The notes under the pieces were generated by a model. It was given only the letters and a program-made list of their open reading frames with translations, was not told the origin of the DNA and made no database searches. The position numbers and the translations under genes were made by a program. A stretch of 64,000 nt of DNA from Hydractinia symbiolongicarpus. Taxonomy: Eukaryota; Cnidaria; Hydrozoa; Anthoathecata; Hydractiniidae. This document shows, one piece after another, positions 12,812-26,332 of this stretch. The first letter of the stretch is position 1. Each line of letters opens with the position of its first letter. The stretch spans positions 4,218,001-4,282,000 of the forward strand of contig NC_079880.1 in the NCBI RefSeq assembly GCF_029227915.1, written 5' to 3'.

Positions 12812-12962
12812 TTTTTTTTTTTTTTTTGATTTTTGATTTTCTCTTTATTTAACGTCGATAGATACAATAGTATTTAAATAACTAATTTAAATCGACAACA
12901 AAACGTAAAACAAGGCAAACAGCGATAAAGAATAAGAAAAATAAATAAATAAATAAGTAAAG
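12812..12962 (-). other. LINE 3' UTR with poly(A) signal and A16 tail (copy 2)
   Basis: Same layout as copy 1: AATAAA on the minus strand at 12849-12844 and a 16-nt A tail (plus strand T 12812-12827). It carries caatagta at the site where copy 1 has caattgta. Confidence 0.87.
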
Positions 12963-14414
12963 TTAAAATATGTATGGTATATCCATGCATATTTTACAGG
13001 TGCAAACATCACCTTCCCAAAATTTTATTGAGCTACGGAAGGCTTCGAGAGAAGGAGCATTCTTTGTAGCGTCAGGCACAGATATCCATAGCTTCCCTGC
13101 AATATTTGATAAAGTATTTAAGCCATAGTACGTTGTCCGACAAGTTGGTCGCCTGATCAAATTAAAGCAACGAACGTTGTACTTGTTTTCCCTAACAGAA
13201 AATATCTCGTTCATAAATAGAGGTGACAATCCATTTAAAAATTTGTAAACCTCTTTCATTAAATTCTGTAAATTGATGATGTGAATATTTTTAACATTAC
13301 ATAAAGATAAAAGTTCATCGTAACTGCCATTTATATCGTCCTGTATGATTCTTAGACAACGTTCATGAATACGATTGATTCGATTATTCGCAACTTTTCC
13401 ACAAAACATCCATACTAAGGGACAGTAAGAAAACTGAGACAAAATAAATGAATTGAAGAGAAAACGCTTCATCTTGGGTGTCAAAAAGGAAGATATCCTT
13501 TGAAGCACGTTGAGTTTCCTACTAGCCTTATTACAGATGTTTTTGACATGCGAATGAAAGTTTAGTCTCGAGTCAATCGTGACACCAAGAAGCACTACAG
13601 ACGATTTACACGCAATTTTCAAATGGTTAAATATCAAACTTTCATCGTGATGACCTAATACAATATATTGATACTTTTTCAAATTTATTGCTAAGTAATT
13701 TTCATAAAACCAATTATTAACTATGACCAAATTAGTAAGCAGTGTTTGTTTTACATCTTCTAATGAATTTTCACAAGCATATAAGGTGTTATCATCTGCA
13801 AAGTTACAAAGGGATGATTGAATAATGAACCAGAATAAATCGTTTATAGAATAATTGAAGAAAGGAGGTCCTAAGATTGATCCTTGTGGAACTCCAACTT
13901 GAAGAGGAAGCCATTCGCTAAAAGAAGAATTTATTCTGGTTCTCTGAAAACGATTTTTCAAGTATGAGTGAATAAATAATAAAGAAGATTCAGAAAAACC
14001 ATAGGCATGCAGCTTTGCAATAAGCAAATCATGGTTGATAGTATCAAAAGCTTTTGAAAGGTCCATTAGCACTGCTCCAACTACACCCTTATTATCAAGT
14101 GTGCTTTTCCATTGTTCAATCATTCGAATGAGAGCATATTGTGTATTATAACCCTTTCTGAAGCCTGATAGATGAGGGCTGAGTTTGTCATGCGTAAAAG
14201 TGTGCATTTGATTAAGAATAATTCTTTCAAAAACCTTTGATAAACAGGGAAGCAAGCTAACAGGTCTATAGTTCTCCTTATCATTACAGTCATCCTTCTT
14301 AAAAACAGGTATAACCTCTGCAAGTTTTAAATCATCAGGAAAAATATTAGACTGTAAACAAAAATTTATAATATTAGTGAGGATAGGAACAAAGATATGA
14401 ATAAACTTCTTCAA
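12812..14414 (-). mobile_element. 5'-truncated LINE fragment, copy 2
   Basis: This is the second copy, offset by exactly 3,607 bp from copy 1. It has identical junctions, the same truncation point, a T16 tract at 12812-12827 and the same missing 24-25 bp of monomer. It arose by duplication of the satellite unit, because an independent insertion would not share both ends. Confidence 0.93.
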
Positions 14415-14417
14415 CAA
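12963..14417 (-). CDS. Partial LINE ORF2: reverse transcriptase domain (copy 2)
   Basis: The 484-residue translation is identical to that of copy 1, including M316, F401, K412 and I477, which differ in copies 3 and 4. Motif A (LMDLSKAFD), motif B (GVPQGS) and motif C (FADD) are intact. The frame opens at a TTG that belongs to the satellite, and the first true ATG is at residue 71 (14207-14205). The endonuclease region is absent. It is a passenger fragment amplified with the array, and function as a gene is improbable. Confidence 0.92.
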   Translation of the reverse strand: MLKKFIHIFVPILTNIINFCLQSNIFPDDLKLAEVIPVFKKDDCNDKENYRPVSLLPCLSKVFERIILNQMHTFTHDKLSPHLSGFRKGYNTQYALIRMIEQWKSTLDNKGVVGAVLMDLSKAFDTINHDLLIAKLHAYGFSESSLLFIHSYLKNRFQRTRINSSFSEWLPLQVGVPQGSILGPPFFNYSINDLFWFIIQSSLCNFADDNTLYACENSLEDVKQTLLTNLVIVNNWFYENYLAINLKKYQYIVLGHHDESLIFNHLKIACKSSVVLLGVTIDSRLNFHSHVKNICNKASRKLNVLQRISSFLTPKMKRFLFNSFILSQFSYCPLVWMFCGKVANNRINRIHERCLRIIQDDINGSYDELLSLCNVKNIHIINLQNLMKEVYKFLNGLSPLFMNEIFSVRENKYNVRCFNLIRRPTCRTTYYGLNTLSNIAGKLWISVPDATKNAPSLEAFRSSIKFWEGDVCTCKICMDIPYIF

Positions 14418-17400
14418 AGAAAGTACCCAGGGTGTAAACTCATTTCCCGAACTATTTTTTAAATTATTATTTCACCACTAAAGCCCATGAGACTTGTAGT
14501 ATTTAAAAATATTTTCATTTTTGATGAGACGCTGAATAAAAGAAGTTTAATCGCCGGCAAACGAAAACCCGCGACTTCCCGTAAATCCCGGACTCAGCCC
14601 GTATAGTCAAAAGTATACAAAGAAAGTACCCAGGAAGTAAACTCATTTCCCGAACGATTTTTTAAATTATTTTTTCACCACTAAAACGCATGAGCCTTGT
14701 AGTTTTCAAAAATGTTTTCATTTTTGATGAGACGCTGAATAAAAGAAGTTTAATCGCCGGCAAACGAAAACCTGCGATTTCCCGTAAATCCCGGACTCGG
14801 CCCGTATAGTCAAAAGTATACAAAGAAATTACCCAGGAAGTAAACTCATTTCCCAAACGATATTTTAAATTAATTTTCACCACTAAAACGCATGAGACTT
14901 GTAGTTTTCAGAAATGTTTTCATTTTTGATGAGACGCTTAATGAAAGTTGTTTAATCGCCGGCAAACGAAAACCCGCGATTTCCCGTAAATCACGGGCTT
15001 GCCCCGTATAGTCAAAAGTATACAAAGAAAGTACCCGGGGTGTAAACTCATTTCCCGAACGATTTTTTAAATTATTATTTTACCACTAAAGCCCATGAGA
15101 CTTGTAGTTTTCAAAAATGTTTTCATTTTTGATGAGACGCTGAATAAAAGAAGTTTAATCGCCGGAAAACGAAAACCCGCCATTTCCCGTAAACCCCGGA
15201 CTCGGCCCGCATAGTCAAAAGTATACAAAGAAAGTACCCAGGGAGTAAACTCATTTCCCGAACGATTTTTTAAATTATTTTTTCACCACTAAATCGCATG
15301 AGACTTGTAGTTTTCAAAAATGTTTTCATTTTTGATGAGACGCTGAATAAAAGAAGTTTAATCGCCGGCAAACGAAAACCTGCGATTTGCCGTAAATCCC
15401 GGACTCGGCCCGTATAGTGAAAAGTATACAAAGAAAGTACCCAGGGTGTAAACTCATTTCCCGAACGATTTTTTAAATTATTATTTCACCACTAAAGCCC
15501 ATGAGACTTGTAGTATTTAAAAATATTCTCATTTTTGATGAGACGCTGAATAAAAGAAGTTTAATCGCCGGCAAACGAAAACCTGCGATTTCCCGTAAAT
15601 CCCGGACTCGGCCCGTATAGTCAAAAGTATACAAACAAAGTACCCAGGGAGTAAACTCATTTCCCAAACGATATTTTAAATTAATTTTCACCACTAAAAC
15701 GCATGAGACTTGTAGTTTTCAGAAATGTTTTCATTTTTGATGAGACACTGAATAAAAGAAGTTTAATCGCCGGCAAACGAAAACCTGCGATTTCCCGTAA
15801 ATCCCGGACTCGGCCCGTATAGTCAAAAGTATACAAAGAAAGTACCCAGGGAGTAAACTCATTTCCCAAACGATATTTTAAATTAATTTTCACCACTAAA
15901 ACACATGAGACTTGTAGTTTTCAGAAATGTTTTCATTTTTGATGAGACGCTGAATAAAATAAGTTTAATCGCCGGCAAACGAAAGCCTGCGATTTCCCGT
16001 AAATCCCGGACTCGGCCCGTATAGTCAAAAGTATACAAAGAAAGTACCCAGGGTGAAAACTCATTTCCCGCACGATTTTTTAAATTATTATTTCACCACT
16101 AAAGCCCATAAGACTTGTAGTATTTAAAAATTTTTTCATTTTTGATGAGACGCTGAATAAAAGAAGTTTAATCGCCGGCAAACGAAAACCTGCGATTTCC
16201 CGTAAATCCCGGACTCGGCTCGTATAGTCAAAAGTATACAAAGAAAGTACCCAGGGTGTAAACTTATTTCCCGAACGATTTTTTAAATTATTATTTCACC
16301 ACTAAAGCCCATGAGACTTGTAGTATTTAAAAATATTTTCATTTTTGATGAGACGCTGAATAAAAGAAGTTTAATCGCCGGCAAACGAAAACCCGCGCCT
16401 TCCCGTAAATCCCGGACTCGGCCCGTATAGTCAAAAGTATACAAAGAAAGTACCCAGGGAGTAAACTCATTCCCCGAACGATTTTTTAAATTTTTTTTCA
16501 CCACTAAAACGCATGAGACTTGTAGTTTTTAAAAATGTTTTCATTTTTGATGAGACGCTGAATAAAAGAAGTTTAATTGGCGGCAAATGAAAACCCGCGT
16601 CTTCCCGTAAATCCCGGACTCGGCCCGTATAGTCAAAAGTATACAAAGAAAGTGCCCAGGGAGTAAACTCATTTCCCAAACGATATTTTAAATTAATTTT
16701 CACCACTAAAACGCATGAGACTTGTAGTTTTCAGAAATGTTTTCATTTTTGATGAGACGCTTAATGAAAGTTGTTTAATCGCCGGCAAACGAAAACCCGC
16801 GATTTCCCGTAAATCCCGGGCTTGGCCCGTATAGTCGAATGTATACAAAGAAAGTACCCTGTGAGTAAACTCATTTCCAGAACGATTTTTTAATTTATTT
16901 TTTCAACACTAAAACGCATGAGACTTGTAGTTTTCAAAAATGTTTGCATTTTTGATGAGATGCCTAATGAAAGAGGTTTAATCGCCGGCAAACAAAAACC
17001 CGAGATTTCCCGTAAATCCTGGGCTTGGCCCGTATAGTCAAAAGTATACAAAGATAGTACCCAGGGAGTAAACTCATTTCCAGAACGATTTTTTAAATTA
17101 TTTTTTCACCACTAAAACGCATAAGACTTGTAGTTTTTAAAAATGTTTTCATTTTTGATGAGACGCTTAATGAAAGTTGTTTAATCGCCGGCAAACGAAA
17201 ACCCGAGATTTCCCGTAAATTCCGGGCTTGGCCTGTATAGTCAAAAGTATACAAAGATAGTACCCAGGGAGTAAACTCATTTCCAGAACGATTTTTTAAA
17301 TTATTTTTTCACCACTAAAACGCATAAGACTTGTAGTTTATAAAATTTTTTTCATTTTTGATGAGACGCTGAATAAAAGAAGTTTAATCGCCGGCAAACG

Positions 17401-18080
17401 AAAACCTGCGATTTCCCGTAAATCCCGGGCTTGGCCCGTATAGTCAAAAGTATACAAAGAAAGTACCCAGGGTGTAAACTCATTTCCCGAACTATTTTTT
17501 AAATTATTATTTCACCACTAAAGCCAATGAGACTTGTAGTATTTAAAAATATTTTCATTTTTGATGAGACGCTGAATAAAAGAAGTTTAATCGCCGGCAA
17601 ACGAAAACCCGCGACTTCCCGTAAATCCCGGACTCAGCCCGTATAGTCAAAAGTATACAAAGAAAGTACCCAAGGAGTAAACTCATTTCCCGAAGGATTT
17701 TTTAAATTATTTTTTCACCACTAAAGCCCATGAGCTTTGTAGTTCTTAAAAATGTTTTCATTTTTGATGAGACGCTGAATAAAAGAAGTTTAATTGCCGG
17801 CAAACGAAAACCCGCGACTTCCCGTAAATCCCGGACTCGGCCCGTATAGTCAAAAGTATACAAAGAAAGTACCCAGGGAGTAAACTCATTTCCCGAACGA
17901 TTTTTTAAATGATTTTTTCACCACTAAATCGCATGAGACTTGTAGTTTTCAAAAATGTTTTTATTTTTGATGAGACGCTGAATAAAAGAAGTTTAATCGC
18001 CGGCAAAAGAAAACCTGCGATTTCCCGTAAATCCCGGACTCGGCCCGTATAGTCAAATGTATACAAAGAAAGTACCCAGG
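14415..18080. repeat. Satellite, mixed monomers colinear with 32.4-36.8 kb
   Basis: From 14415 onward the order of distinctive monomers follows that to the right of LINE copy 4. Minus-strand satellite frames at 14662, 15473 and 15681 match those at 32619, 33430 and 33638, all at an offset of 17,957 bp. The one at 16467 matches 35843, an offset of 19,376 bp, or 1,419 bp more. The extra 1,419 bp on the right equals one added seven-monomer unit. No gene seen. Confidence 0.8.
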
Positions 18081-21000
18081 GTGTAAACTCATTTCCCGAA
18101 CGATTTTTTAAATTATTATTTCACCACTAAAGCCCATGAGACTTGTAGTATTTAAAAATATTTTCATTTTTGATGAGACGCTGAATAAAAGAAGTTTAAT
18201 CGCCGGCAAACGAAAACCTGCGATTTCCCGTAAATCCCGGACTCGGCCCGTATAGTCAAAAGTATACAAAGAATGTACCCAGGGTGTAAACTCATTTCCC
18301 GAACGATTTTTTAAATTATTATTTCACCACTAAAGCCCATGAGACTTGTAGTATTTAAAATTTTTTTCATTTTTGATGAGACGCTGAATAAAAGAAGTTT
18401 AATCGCCGGCAAACGAAAACCCGCGTCTTCCCGTAAATCCCCGACTCGGCCCGTATAGTCAAAAGTATACAAAGAAAGTACCCAGGGAGTAAACTCATTT
18501 CCCAAACGATATTTTAAATTAATTTTCACCACTAAAACGCATGAGACTTGTAGTTTTTAAAAATGTTTTCATTTTTGATGAGACGCCTAATGAAAGTTGT
18601 TTAATCGCCGGCAAACGAAAACCCGAGATTTCCCGTAAATCCCGGGCTTGGCCCGTATAGTCAAAAGTATACAAAGATAGTACCCAGGGAGTAAACTCAT
18701 TTCCCGAACGATTTTTTAAATTATTATTTCACCACTAAAGCCCATGAGACTTGTAGTATTTAAAAATATTTTCATTTTTGATGAGACGCTGAATAAAAGA
18801 AGTTTAATCGCCGGCAAACGAAAACCTGCGATTTCCCGTAAATCCCGGACTCGGCCCGTATAGTCAAAAGTATACAAAGAATGTACCCAGGGTGTAAACT
18901 CATTTCCCGAACGATTTTTTGAATTATTATTTCACCACTAAAGCCCATGAGACTTGTAGTATTTAAAAATATTTTCATTTTTGATGAGACGCTGAATAAA
19001 AGAAGTTTAATCGCCGGCAAACGAAAACCCGCGTCTTCCCGTAAATCCCCGACTCGGCCCGTATAGTCAAAAGTATACAAAGAAAGTACCCAGGGAGTAA
19101 ACTCATTTCCCAAACGATATTTTAAATTAATTTTCACCACTAAAACGCATGAGACTTGTAGTTTTCAGAAATGTTTTCATTTTGGATGAGACGCTTAATG
19201 AAAGTTGTTTAATCGCCGGCAAACGAAAACACGCGATTTCCCGTAAATCCCGGGCTTGGCCCGTATAGTCGAATGTATACAAAGAAAGTACCCTGTGAGT
19301 AAACTCATTTCCAGAACGATTTTTTAAATTATTATTTCACCACTAAAACGCATGAGACTTGTAGTTTTCAAAAATGTTTTCATTTTTGATGAGACGCTTA
19401 AATGAAAGAGGTTTAATCGCCGGCAAACGAAATCCTGCGTTTTCCCGTAAATCCGGGGCTTGGCCCGTATAGTCGAATGTATACAAAGAAAGTACCCTGT
19501 GAGTAAACTCATTTTCGGAACGATTTTTTAAATTATTTTTTCACCACTACAACGCATGAGACTTGTAGTTTTCAAAAATGTTTTCATTTTTGATGAGACA
19601 CTGAATAAAAGAAGTTTAATCGCAGGCAAACGAAAACCCGCCATTTCCCGTAAACCCCGGACTCGGCCCGTATAGTCAAAAGTATACAAAGAAAGTACCC
19701 AGGGAGTAAACTCATTTTCCGAACGATTTTTAAATTATTTTTTCACCACTACAACGCATGAGACTTGTAGTTTTCAAAAATATTTTCATTTTTGATGAGA
19801 GGGTTAATGAAAGAAGTTTAATCGCCGGCAAACGAAATCCCGCGATTTCCCGTAAATCCCGGGCTTGGCCCGTGTAGTCGAATGTATACAAAGAAAGTAC
19901 CCTGTGAGTAAACTTATTTCCAAAACGATTTTTTAAATTATCTTTTCACCACTAAAACGCATGAGACTTGTAGTTTTTAAAAATGTTTTCATTTTTGATG
20001 AGACGCTGAATAAAAGAAGTTTAATCGACGGCAAACGAAAACCCCCCATTTCCCGTAAACCCCGGACTCGACCCGTATAGTCAAAAGTATACAAAGAAAG
20101 TACCCAGGGTGTAAACTCATTTCCCGAACGATTTTTTAAATTATTATTTCACCACTAAAGCCCATGAGACTTGTAGTATTTAAAAATATTTTCATTTTTG
20201 ATGAGACGCTGAATAAAAGAAGTTTAATCGCCGGCAAACGAAAACCTGCGATTTCCCGTAAATCCCGGACTCGGCCCGTATAGTCAAAAGTATACAAAGA
20301 ATGTACCCAGGGTGTAAACTCATTTCCCGAACGATTTTTTAAATTATTATTTCACCACTAAAGCCCATGAGACTTGTAGTATTTAAAAATATTTTAATTT
20401 TTGATGAGACGCTGAATAAAAGAAGTTTAACCGCCCGCAAACGAAAACCCGCGTCTTCCCGTAAATCCCCGACTCGGCCCGTATAGTCAAAAGTATACAA
20501 AGAAAGTACCCAGAGAGTAAACTCATTTCCCAAACGATATTTTAAATTAATTTTCACCACTAAAACGCATGAGACTTGTAGTTTTTAAAAATGTTTTCAT
20601 TTTTGATGAGACGCTTAATGAAGGTTGTTTAATCGCCGGCAAACGAAAACCCGAGGTTTCCCGTAAATCCCGGGCTTGGCCCGTATAGTCAAAAGTATAC
20701 AAAGATAGTACCCAGGGAGTAAACTCATTTCCCGAACGATTTTTTAAATTATTATTTCACCACTAAAGCCCATGAGACTTGTAGTATTTAAAAATATTTT
20801 CATTTTTGATGAGACGCTGAATAAAAGAAGTTTAATCGCCGGCAAACGAAAACCTGCGATTTCCCGTAAATCCCGGACTCGGCCCGTATAGTCAAAAGTA
20901 TACAAAGAATGTACCCAGGGTGTAAACTCATTTCCCGAACGATTTTTTGAATTATTATTTCACCACTAAAGCCCATGAGACTTGTAGTATTTAAAAATAT

Positions 21001-21420
21001 TTTCATTTTTGATGAGACGCTGAATAAAAGAAGTTTAATCGCCGGCAAACGAAAACCCGCGTCTTCCCGTAAATCCCCGACTCGGCCCGTATAGTCAAAA
21101 GTATACAAAGAAAGTACCCAGGGAGTAAACTCATTTCCCAAACGATATTTTAAATTAATTTTCACCACTAAAACGCATGAGACTTGTAGTTTTCAGAAAT
21201 GTTTTCATTTTGGATGAGACGCTTAATGAAAGTTGTTTAATCGCCGGCAAACGAAAACCCGCGATTTCCCGTAAATCCCGGGCTTGGCCCGTATAGTCGA
21301 ATGTATACAAAGAAAGTACCCTGTGAGTAAACTCATTTCCAGAACGATTTTTTAAATTATTATTTCACCACTAAAACGCATGAGACTTGTAGTTTTCAAA
21401 AATGTTTTCATTTTTGATGA
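18080..21420. repeat. Ten-monomer higher-order repeat (2,028 bp)
   Basis: Distinctive monomers at 18311 and 18772 recur at 20339 and 20800, an offset of 2,028 bp. The match runs to about 19390/21420. Beyond that the offset drops to about 1,825 bp because one monomer, which carries the unusual cttaaatgaaagagg, is absent from the right-hand unit. No gene seen. Confidence 0.8.
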
Positions 21421-24400
21421 GACACTGAATAAAAGAAGTTTAATCGCAGGCAAACGAAAACCCGCCATTTCCCGTAAACCCCGGACTCGGCCCGTATAGT
21501 CAAAAGTATACAAAAAAAGTACCCAGGGAGTAAACTCATTTTCCGAACGATTTTTAAATTATTTTTTCACCACTACAACGCATGAGACTTGTAGTTTTCA
21601 AAAATATTTTCATTTTTGATGAGAGGGTTAATGAAAGAAGTTTAATCGCCGGCAAACGAAATCCCGCGATTTCCCGTAAATCCCGGGCTTGGCCCGTGTA
21701 GTCGAATGTATACAAAGAAAGTACCCTGTGAGTAAACTTATTTCCAAAACGATTTTTTAAATTATCTTTTCACCACTAAAACGCATGAGACTTGTAGTTT
21801 TTAAAAATGTTTTCATTTTTGATGAGACGCTGAATAAAAGAAGTTTAATCGACGGCAAACGAAAACCCGCCATTTCCCGTAAACCCCGGACTCGACCCGT
21901 ATAGTCAAAAGTATACAAAGAAAGTACCCAGGGAGTAAACTCATTTCCCGAACGATTTTTTATATTATTTTCTTTACCACTAAACGCATGAGACGTGTAG
22001 TTTTCAAAAATATTTTCATATTTGATGGGACGCTGAATAAAAGAAGTTTAATCGCCGGCAAACGAAAATCCGCGATTTCCCGTAAATCCCGGACTCGACC
22101 CGTATAGTCAAAAGTATACAAAGAAAGTACCCAGGGAGTAAACTCATTTCTCGAACGATTTTTTAAATTATTTTTTCACCACTAAAACGCATGAGACTTG
22201 TCGTTTTCAAAAATGTTTTCATTTTTGATGAGACGCTTAATGAAAGTTGTTTAATCGCCGGCAAACGAAAACCCGAGATTTCCCGTAAATCCCGGGCTTG
22301 GCCCGTATAGTCAAAAGTATACAAAGATAGTACCCAGGGAGTAAACTCATTTCCAGAACGATTTTTTAAATTATTATTTCACCACTAAATCGCATGAGAC
22401 TTGTAGTTTATAAAATTTTTTTCATTTTTGATGAGACGCTGAATAAAAGAAGTTTAATCGCCGGCAAACGAAAACCTGCGATTTCCCGTAAATCCCGGAC
22501 TCGGCCCGTATAGTCAAATGTATACAAAGAAAGTACCCAGGGTGTAAACTCATTTCCCGAACGATTTTTTAAATTATTATTTCACCACTAAAGCCCATGA
22601 GACTTGTAGTATTTGAAAATATTTTCATTTTTGATGAGACGCTGAATAAAAGAAGTTTAATCGCCGGCAAACGAAAACCTGCGATTTCCCGTAAATCCCG
22701 GACTCGGCCCGTATAGTCAAAAGTATACAAAGAATGTACCCAGGGTGTAAACTCATTTCCCGAACGATTTTTTAAATTATTATTTCACCACTAAAGCCCA
22801 TGAGACTTGTAGTATTTAAAAATATTTTCATTTTTGATGAGACGCTGAATAAAAGAAGTTTAATCGCCGGCAAACGAAAACCCGCGTCTTCCCGTAAATC
22901 CCCGACTCGGCCCGTATAGTCAAAAGTATACAAAGAAAGTACCCAGGGAGTAAACTCATTTTCCGAACGATTTTTAAATTATTTTTTCACCACTACAACG
23001 CATGAGACTTGTAGTTTTCAAAAATATTTTCATTTTTGATGAGAGGGTTAATGAAAGAAGTTTAATCGCCGGCAAACGAAATCCCGCGATTTCCCGTAAA
23101 TCCCGGGCTTGGCCCGTGTAGTCGAATGTATACAAAGAAAGTACCCAGGGAGTAAACTCATTTTCCGAACGATTTTTAAATTATTTTTTCACCACTACAA
23201 CGCATGAGACTTGTAGTTTTCAAAAATATTTTCATTTTTGATGAGAGGGTTAATGAAAGAAGTTTAATCGCCGGCAAACGAAATCCCGCGATTTCCCGTA
23301 AACCCCGGACTCGACCCGTATAGTCAAAAGTATACAAAGAAAGTACCCAGGGAGTAAACTCATTTCCCGAACGATTTTTTATATTATTTTCTTTACCACT
23401 AAACGCATGAGACGTGTAGTTTTCAAAAATATTTTCATATTTGATGGGACGCTGAATAAAAGAAGTTTAATCGCCGGCAAACGAAAATCCGCGATTTCCC
23501 GTAAATCCCGGACTCGACCCGTATAGTCAAAAGTATACAAAGAAAGTACCCAGGGAGTAAACTCATTTCCCGAACGATTTTTTAAATTATTTTTTCACCA
23601 CTAAAACGCATGAGACTTGTAGTTTTCAAAAATGTTTTCATTTTTGATGAGACGCTTAATGAAAGAGGTTTAATCGCCGGCAAACGAAATCCCGCGTTTT
23701 CCCGTAAATCCGGGGCTTGGCCCGTATAGTCGAATGTATACAAAGAAAGTACCCTGTGAGTAAACTCATTTTCCGAACGATTTTTTAAATTATTTTTTCA
23801 CCACTACAACGCATGAGACTTGTAGTTTTCAAAAATGTTTTCATTTTTGATGAGACACTGAATAAAAGAAGTTTAATCGCCGGCAAACGAAAACCCGCCA
23901 TTTCCCGTAAACCCCGGACTCGGCCCGTATAGTCAAAAGTATACAAAGAAAGTACCCAGCGAGTAAACTCATTATCCGAACGATTTTTTATATTATTTTT
24001 TCACCACTACAACGCATGAGACTTGTAGTTTTCAAAAATATTTTCATTTTTGATGAGACGCTGAATAAAAGAAGTTTAATCGCCCTCAAACGAAAATCCG
24101 CGATTTCCCGTAAATCCCGGACTCGGCCCGTATAGTCCAAAGTATACAAAGAAAGTACCCAGGGAGTTAACTCATTTCCCGAACGATTTTTTAAAGTATT
24201 TTTTCACCACTAAAACGCATGAGACATGTAGTTTTCAAAAATGTTTTCATTTTTGATGAGACGCTTATTAAAAGAGGTTTAATCGCCGGCAAACGAAATC
24301 CCGCGATTTCCCGTAAATCCCGGGCTTGGCCCGTATAGTCGAATGTATACAAAGAAAGTACCCAGGGAGTAAACTCATTTCCCGAACGATTTTTTAATTT

Positions 24401-24729
24401 TTTTTTTCACCACTAAAACGCATGAGACTTGTAGTTTTCAAAATTGTTTTCATTTTGATGAGACGCTTAATGAAAGAGGTTTAATCGCCGGCAAACGAAA
24501 TCCCGCGTTTTCCCGTAAATCCTGGGCTTGGCCCGTATAGTCGAATGTATACAAAGAAAGTACCCAGGGAGTAAACTCATTTCCCGAACGATTTTTTAAA
24601 TTTTTTTTTCACCACTAAAACGCATGAGACTTGTAGTTTTCAAAAATGTTTTCATTTTTGATGAGACGCTGAGTAAAAGAAGTTTAATCGCCCTCAAACA
24701 AAAATCCGCGATTTCCCGTAAATCCCGGA

Positions 24730-24880
24730 TTTTTTTTTTTTTTTTGATTTTTGATTTTCTCTTTATTTAACGTCGATAGATACAATAGTATTTAAATAAC
24801 TAATTTAAATCGACAACAAAACGTAAAACAAGGCAAACAGCGATAAAGAATAAGAAAAATAAATAAATAAATAAGTAAAG
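24730..24880 (-). other. LINE 3' UTR with poly(A) signal and A16 tail (copy 3)
   Basis: AATAAA on the minus strand at 24767-24762 and a 16-nt A tail (plus strand T 24730-24745). Tail length is the same as in the other three copies. Confidence 0.87.
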
Positions 24881-26332
24881 TTAAAATATGTATGGTATAT
24901 CCATGCATAATTTACAGGTGCAAACATCACCTTCCCAAAATTTTATTGAGCTACGGAAGGCTTCGAGAGAAGGAGCATTCTTTGTAGCGTCAGGCACAGA
25001 TATCCATAGCTTCCCTGCAATATTTGATAAAGTATTTAAGCCATAGTACGTTGTCCGACAAGTTGGTCGCCTGATCAAATTAAAGCAACGAACGTTGTAC
25101 ATGTTTTCCCTAACAGAAAATATCTCGTTCATATATAGAGGTGACAATCCATTTAAAAATTTGTAAACCTCTTTCATTAAATTCTGTAAATTGATGATGT
25201 GAATATTTTTAACATTACATAAAGATAAAAGTTCATCGTAACTGCCATTTATATCGTCCTGTATGATTCTTAGACAACGTTCATGAATACGATTGATTCG
25301 ATTATTCGCAACTTTTCCACAAAACATCCATACTAAGGGACAGTAAGAAAACTGAGACAAAATAAATGAATTGAAGAGAAAACGCTTTATCTTGGGTGTC
25401 AAAAAGGAAGATATCCTTTGAAGCACGTTGAGTTTCCTACTAGCCTTATTACAGATGTTTTTGACATGCGAATGAAAGTTTAGTCTCGAGTCAATCGTGA
25501 CACCAAGAAGCACTACAGACGATTTACACGCAATTTTCAAATGGTTAAATATCAAACTTTCATCGTGATGACCTAATACAATATATTGATACTTTTTCAA
25601 ATTTATTGCTAAGTAATTTTCATAAAACCAATTATTAACTATGACCAAATTAGTAAGCAGTGTTTGTTTTACATCTTCTAATGAATTTTCACAAGCATAT
25701 AAGGTGTTATCATCTGCAAAGTTACAAAGGGATGATTGAATAATGAACCAGAATAAATCGTTTATAGAATAATTGAAGAAAGGAGGTCCTAAGATTGATC
25801 CTTGTGGAACTCCAACTTGAAGAGGAAGCCATTCGCTAAAAGAAGAATTTATTCTGGTTCTCTGAAAACGATTTTTCAAGTATGAGTGAATAAATAATAA
25901 AGAAGATTCAGAAAAACCATAGGCATGCAGCTTTGCAATAAGCAAATCATGGTTGATAGTATCAAAAGCTTTTGAAAGGTCCATTAGCACTGCTCCAACT
26001 ACACCCTTATTATCAAGTGTGCTTTTCCATTGTTCAATCATTCGAATGAGAGCATATTGTGTATTATAACCCTTTCTGAAGCCTGATAGATGAGGGCTGA
26101 GTTTGTCATGCGTAAAAGTGTGCATTTGATTAAGAATAATTCTTTCAAAAACCTTTGATAAACAGGGAAGCAAGCTAACAGGTCTATAGTTCTCCTTATC
26201 ATTACAGTCATCCTTCTTAAAAACAGGTATAACCTCTGCAAGTTTTAAATCATCAGGAAAAATATTAGACTGTAAACAAAAATTTATAATATTAGTGAGG
26301 ATAGGAACAAAGATATGAATAAACTTCTTCAA
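24730..26332 (-). mobile_element. 5'-truncated LINE fragment, copy 3
   Basis: It has the same ends as copies 1 and 2: the T16 tract at 24730-24745 joined to cccgga, and the truncation at 26332 joined to caaagaaag. It shares pair-specific differences with copy 4 both in the LINE and in the flanks, for example gagacatgtag near 24232 and gccctcaaacaaaaatcc near 24690, where copies 1 and 2 have gagacttgtag and gccctcaaacgaaaatcc. Confidence 0.93.

Larger units (their letters stand above)
8193..15418. repeat. Tandem duplication of a 3,607-bp unit carrying a LINE
   Basis: The sequence from about 8193 to 11799 is repeated from about 11800 to 15406, with homology running out at 11811/15418. The offset is exactly 3,607 bp at every landmark checked: taccctgtga at 8224/11831, the T tract at 9205/12812 and the open frame end at 9356/12963. 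Only a couple of substitutions were noticed by eye (caattgta versus caatagta in the LINE 3' UTR; cttggcccg versus cttgccccg near 15005). The boundary falls inside the monomer motif ggcccgtatagt, so the duplication joined two monomers in register. Near-identity indicates a recent event or continuing homogenisation. Confidence 0.9.
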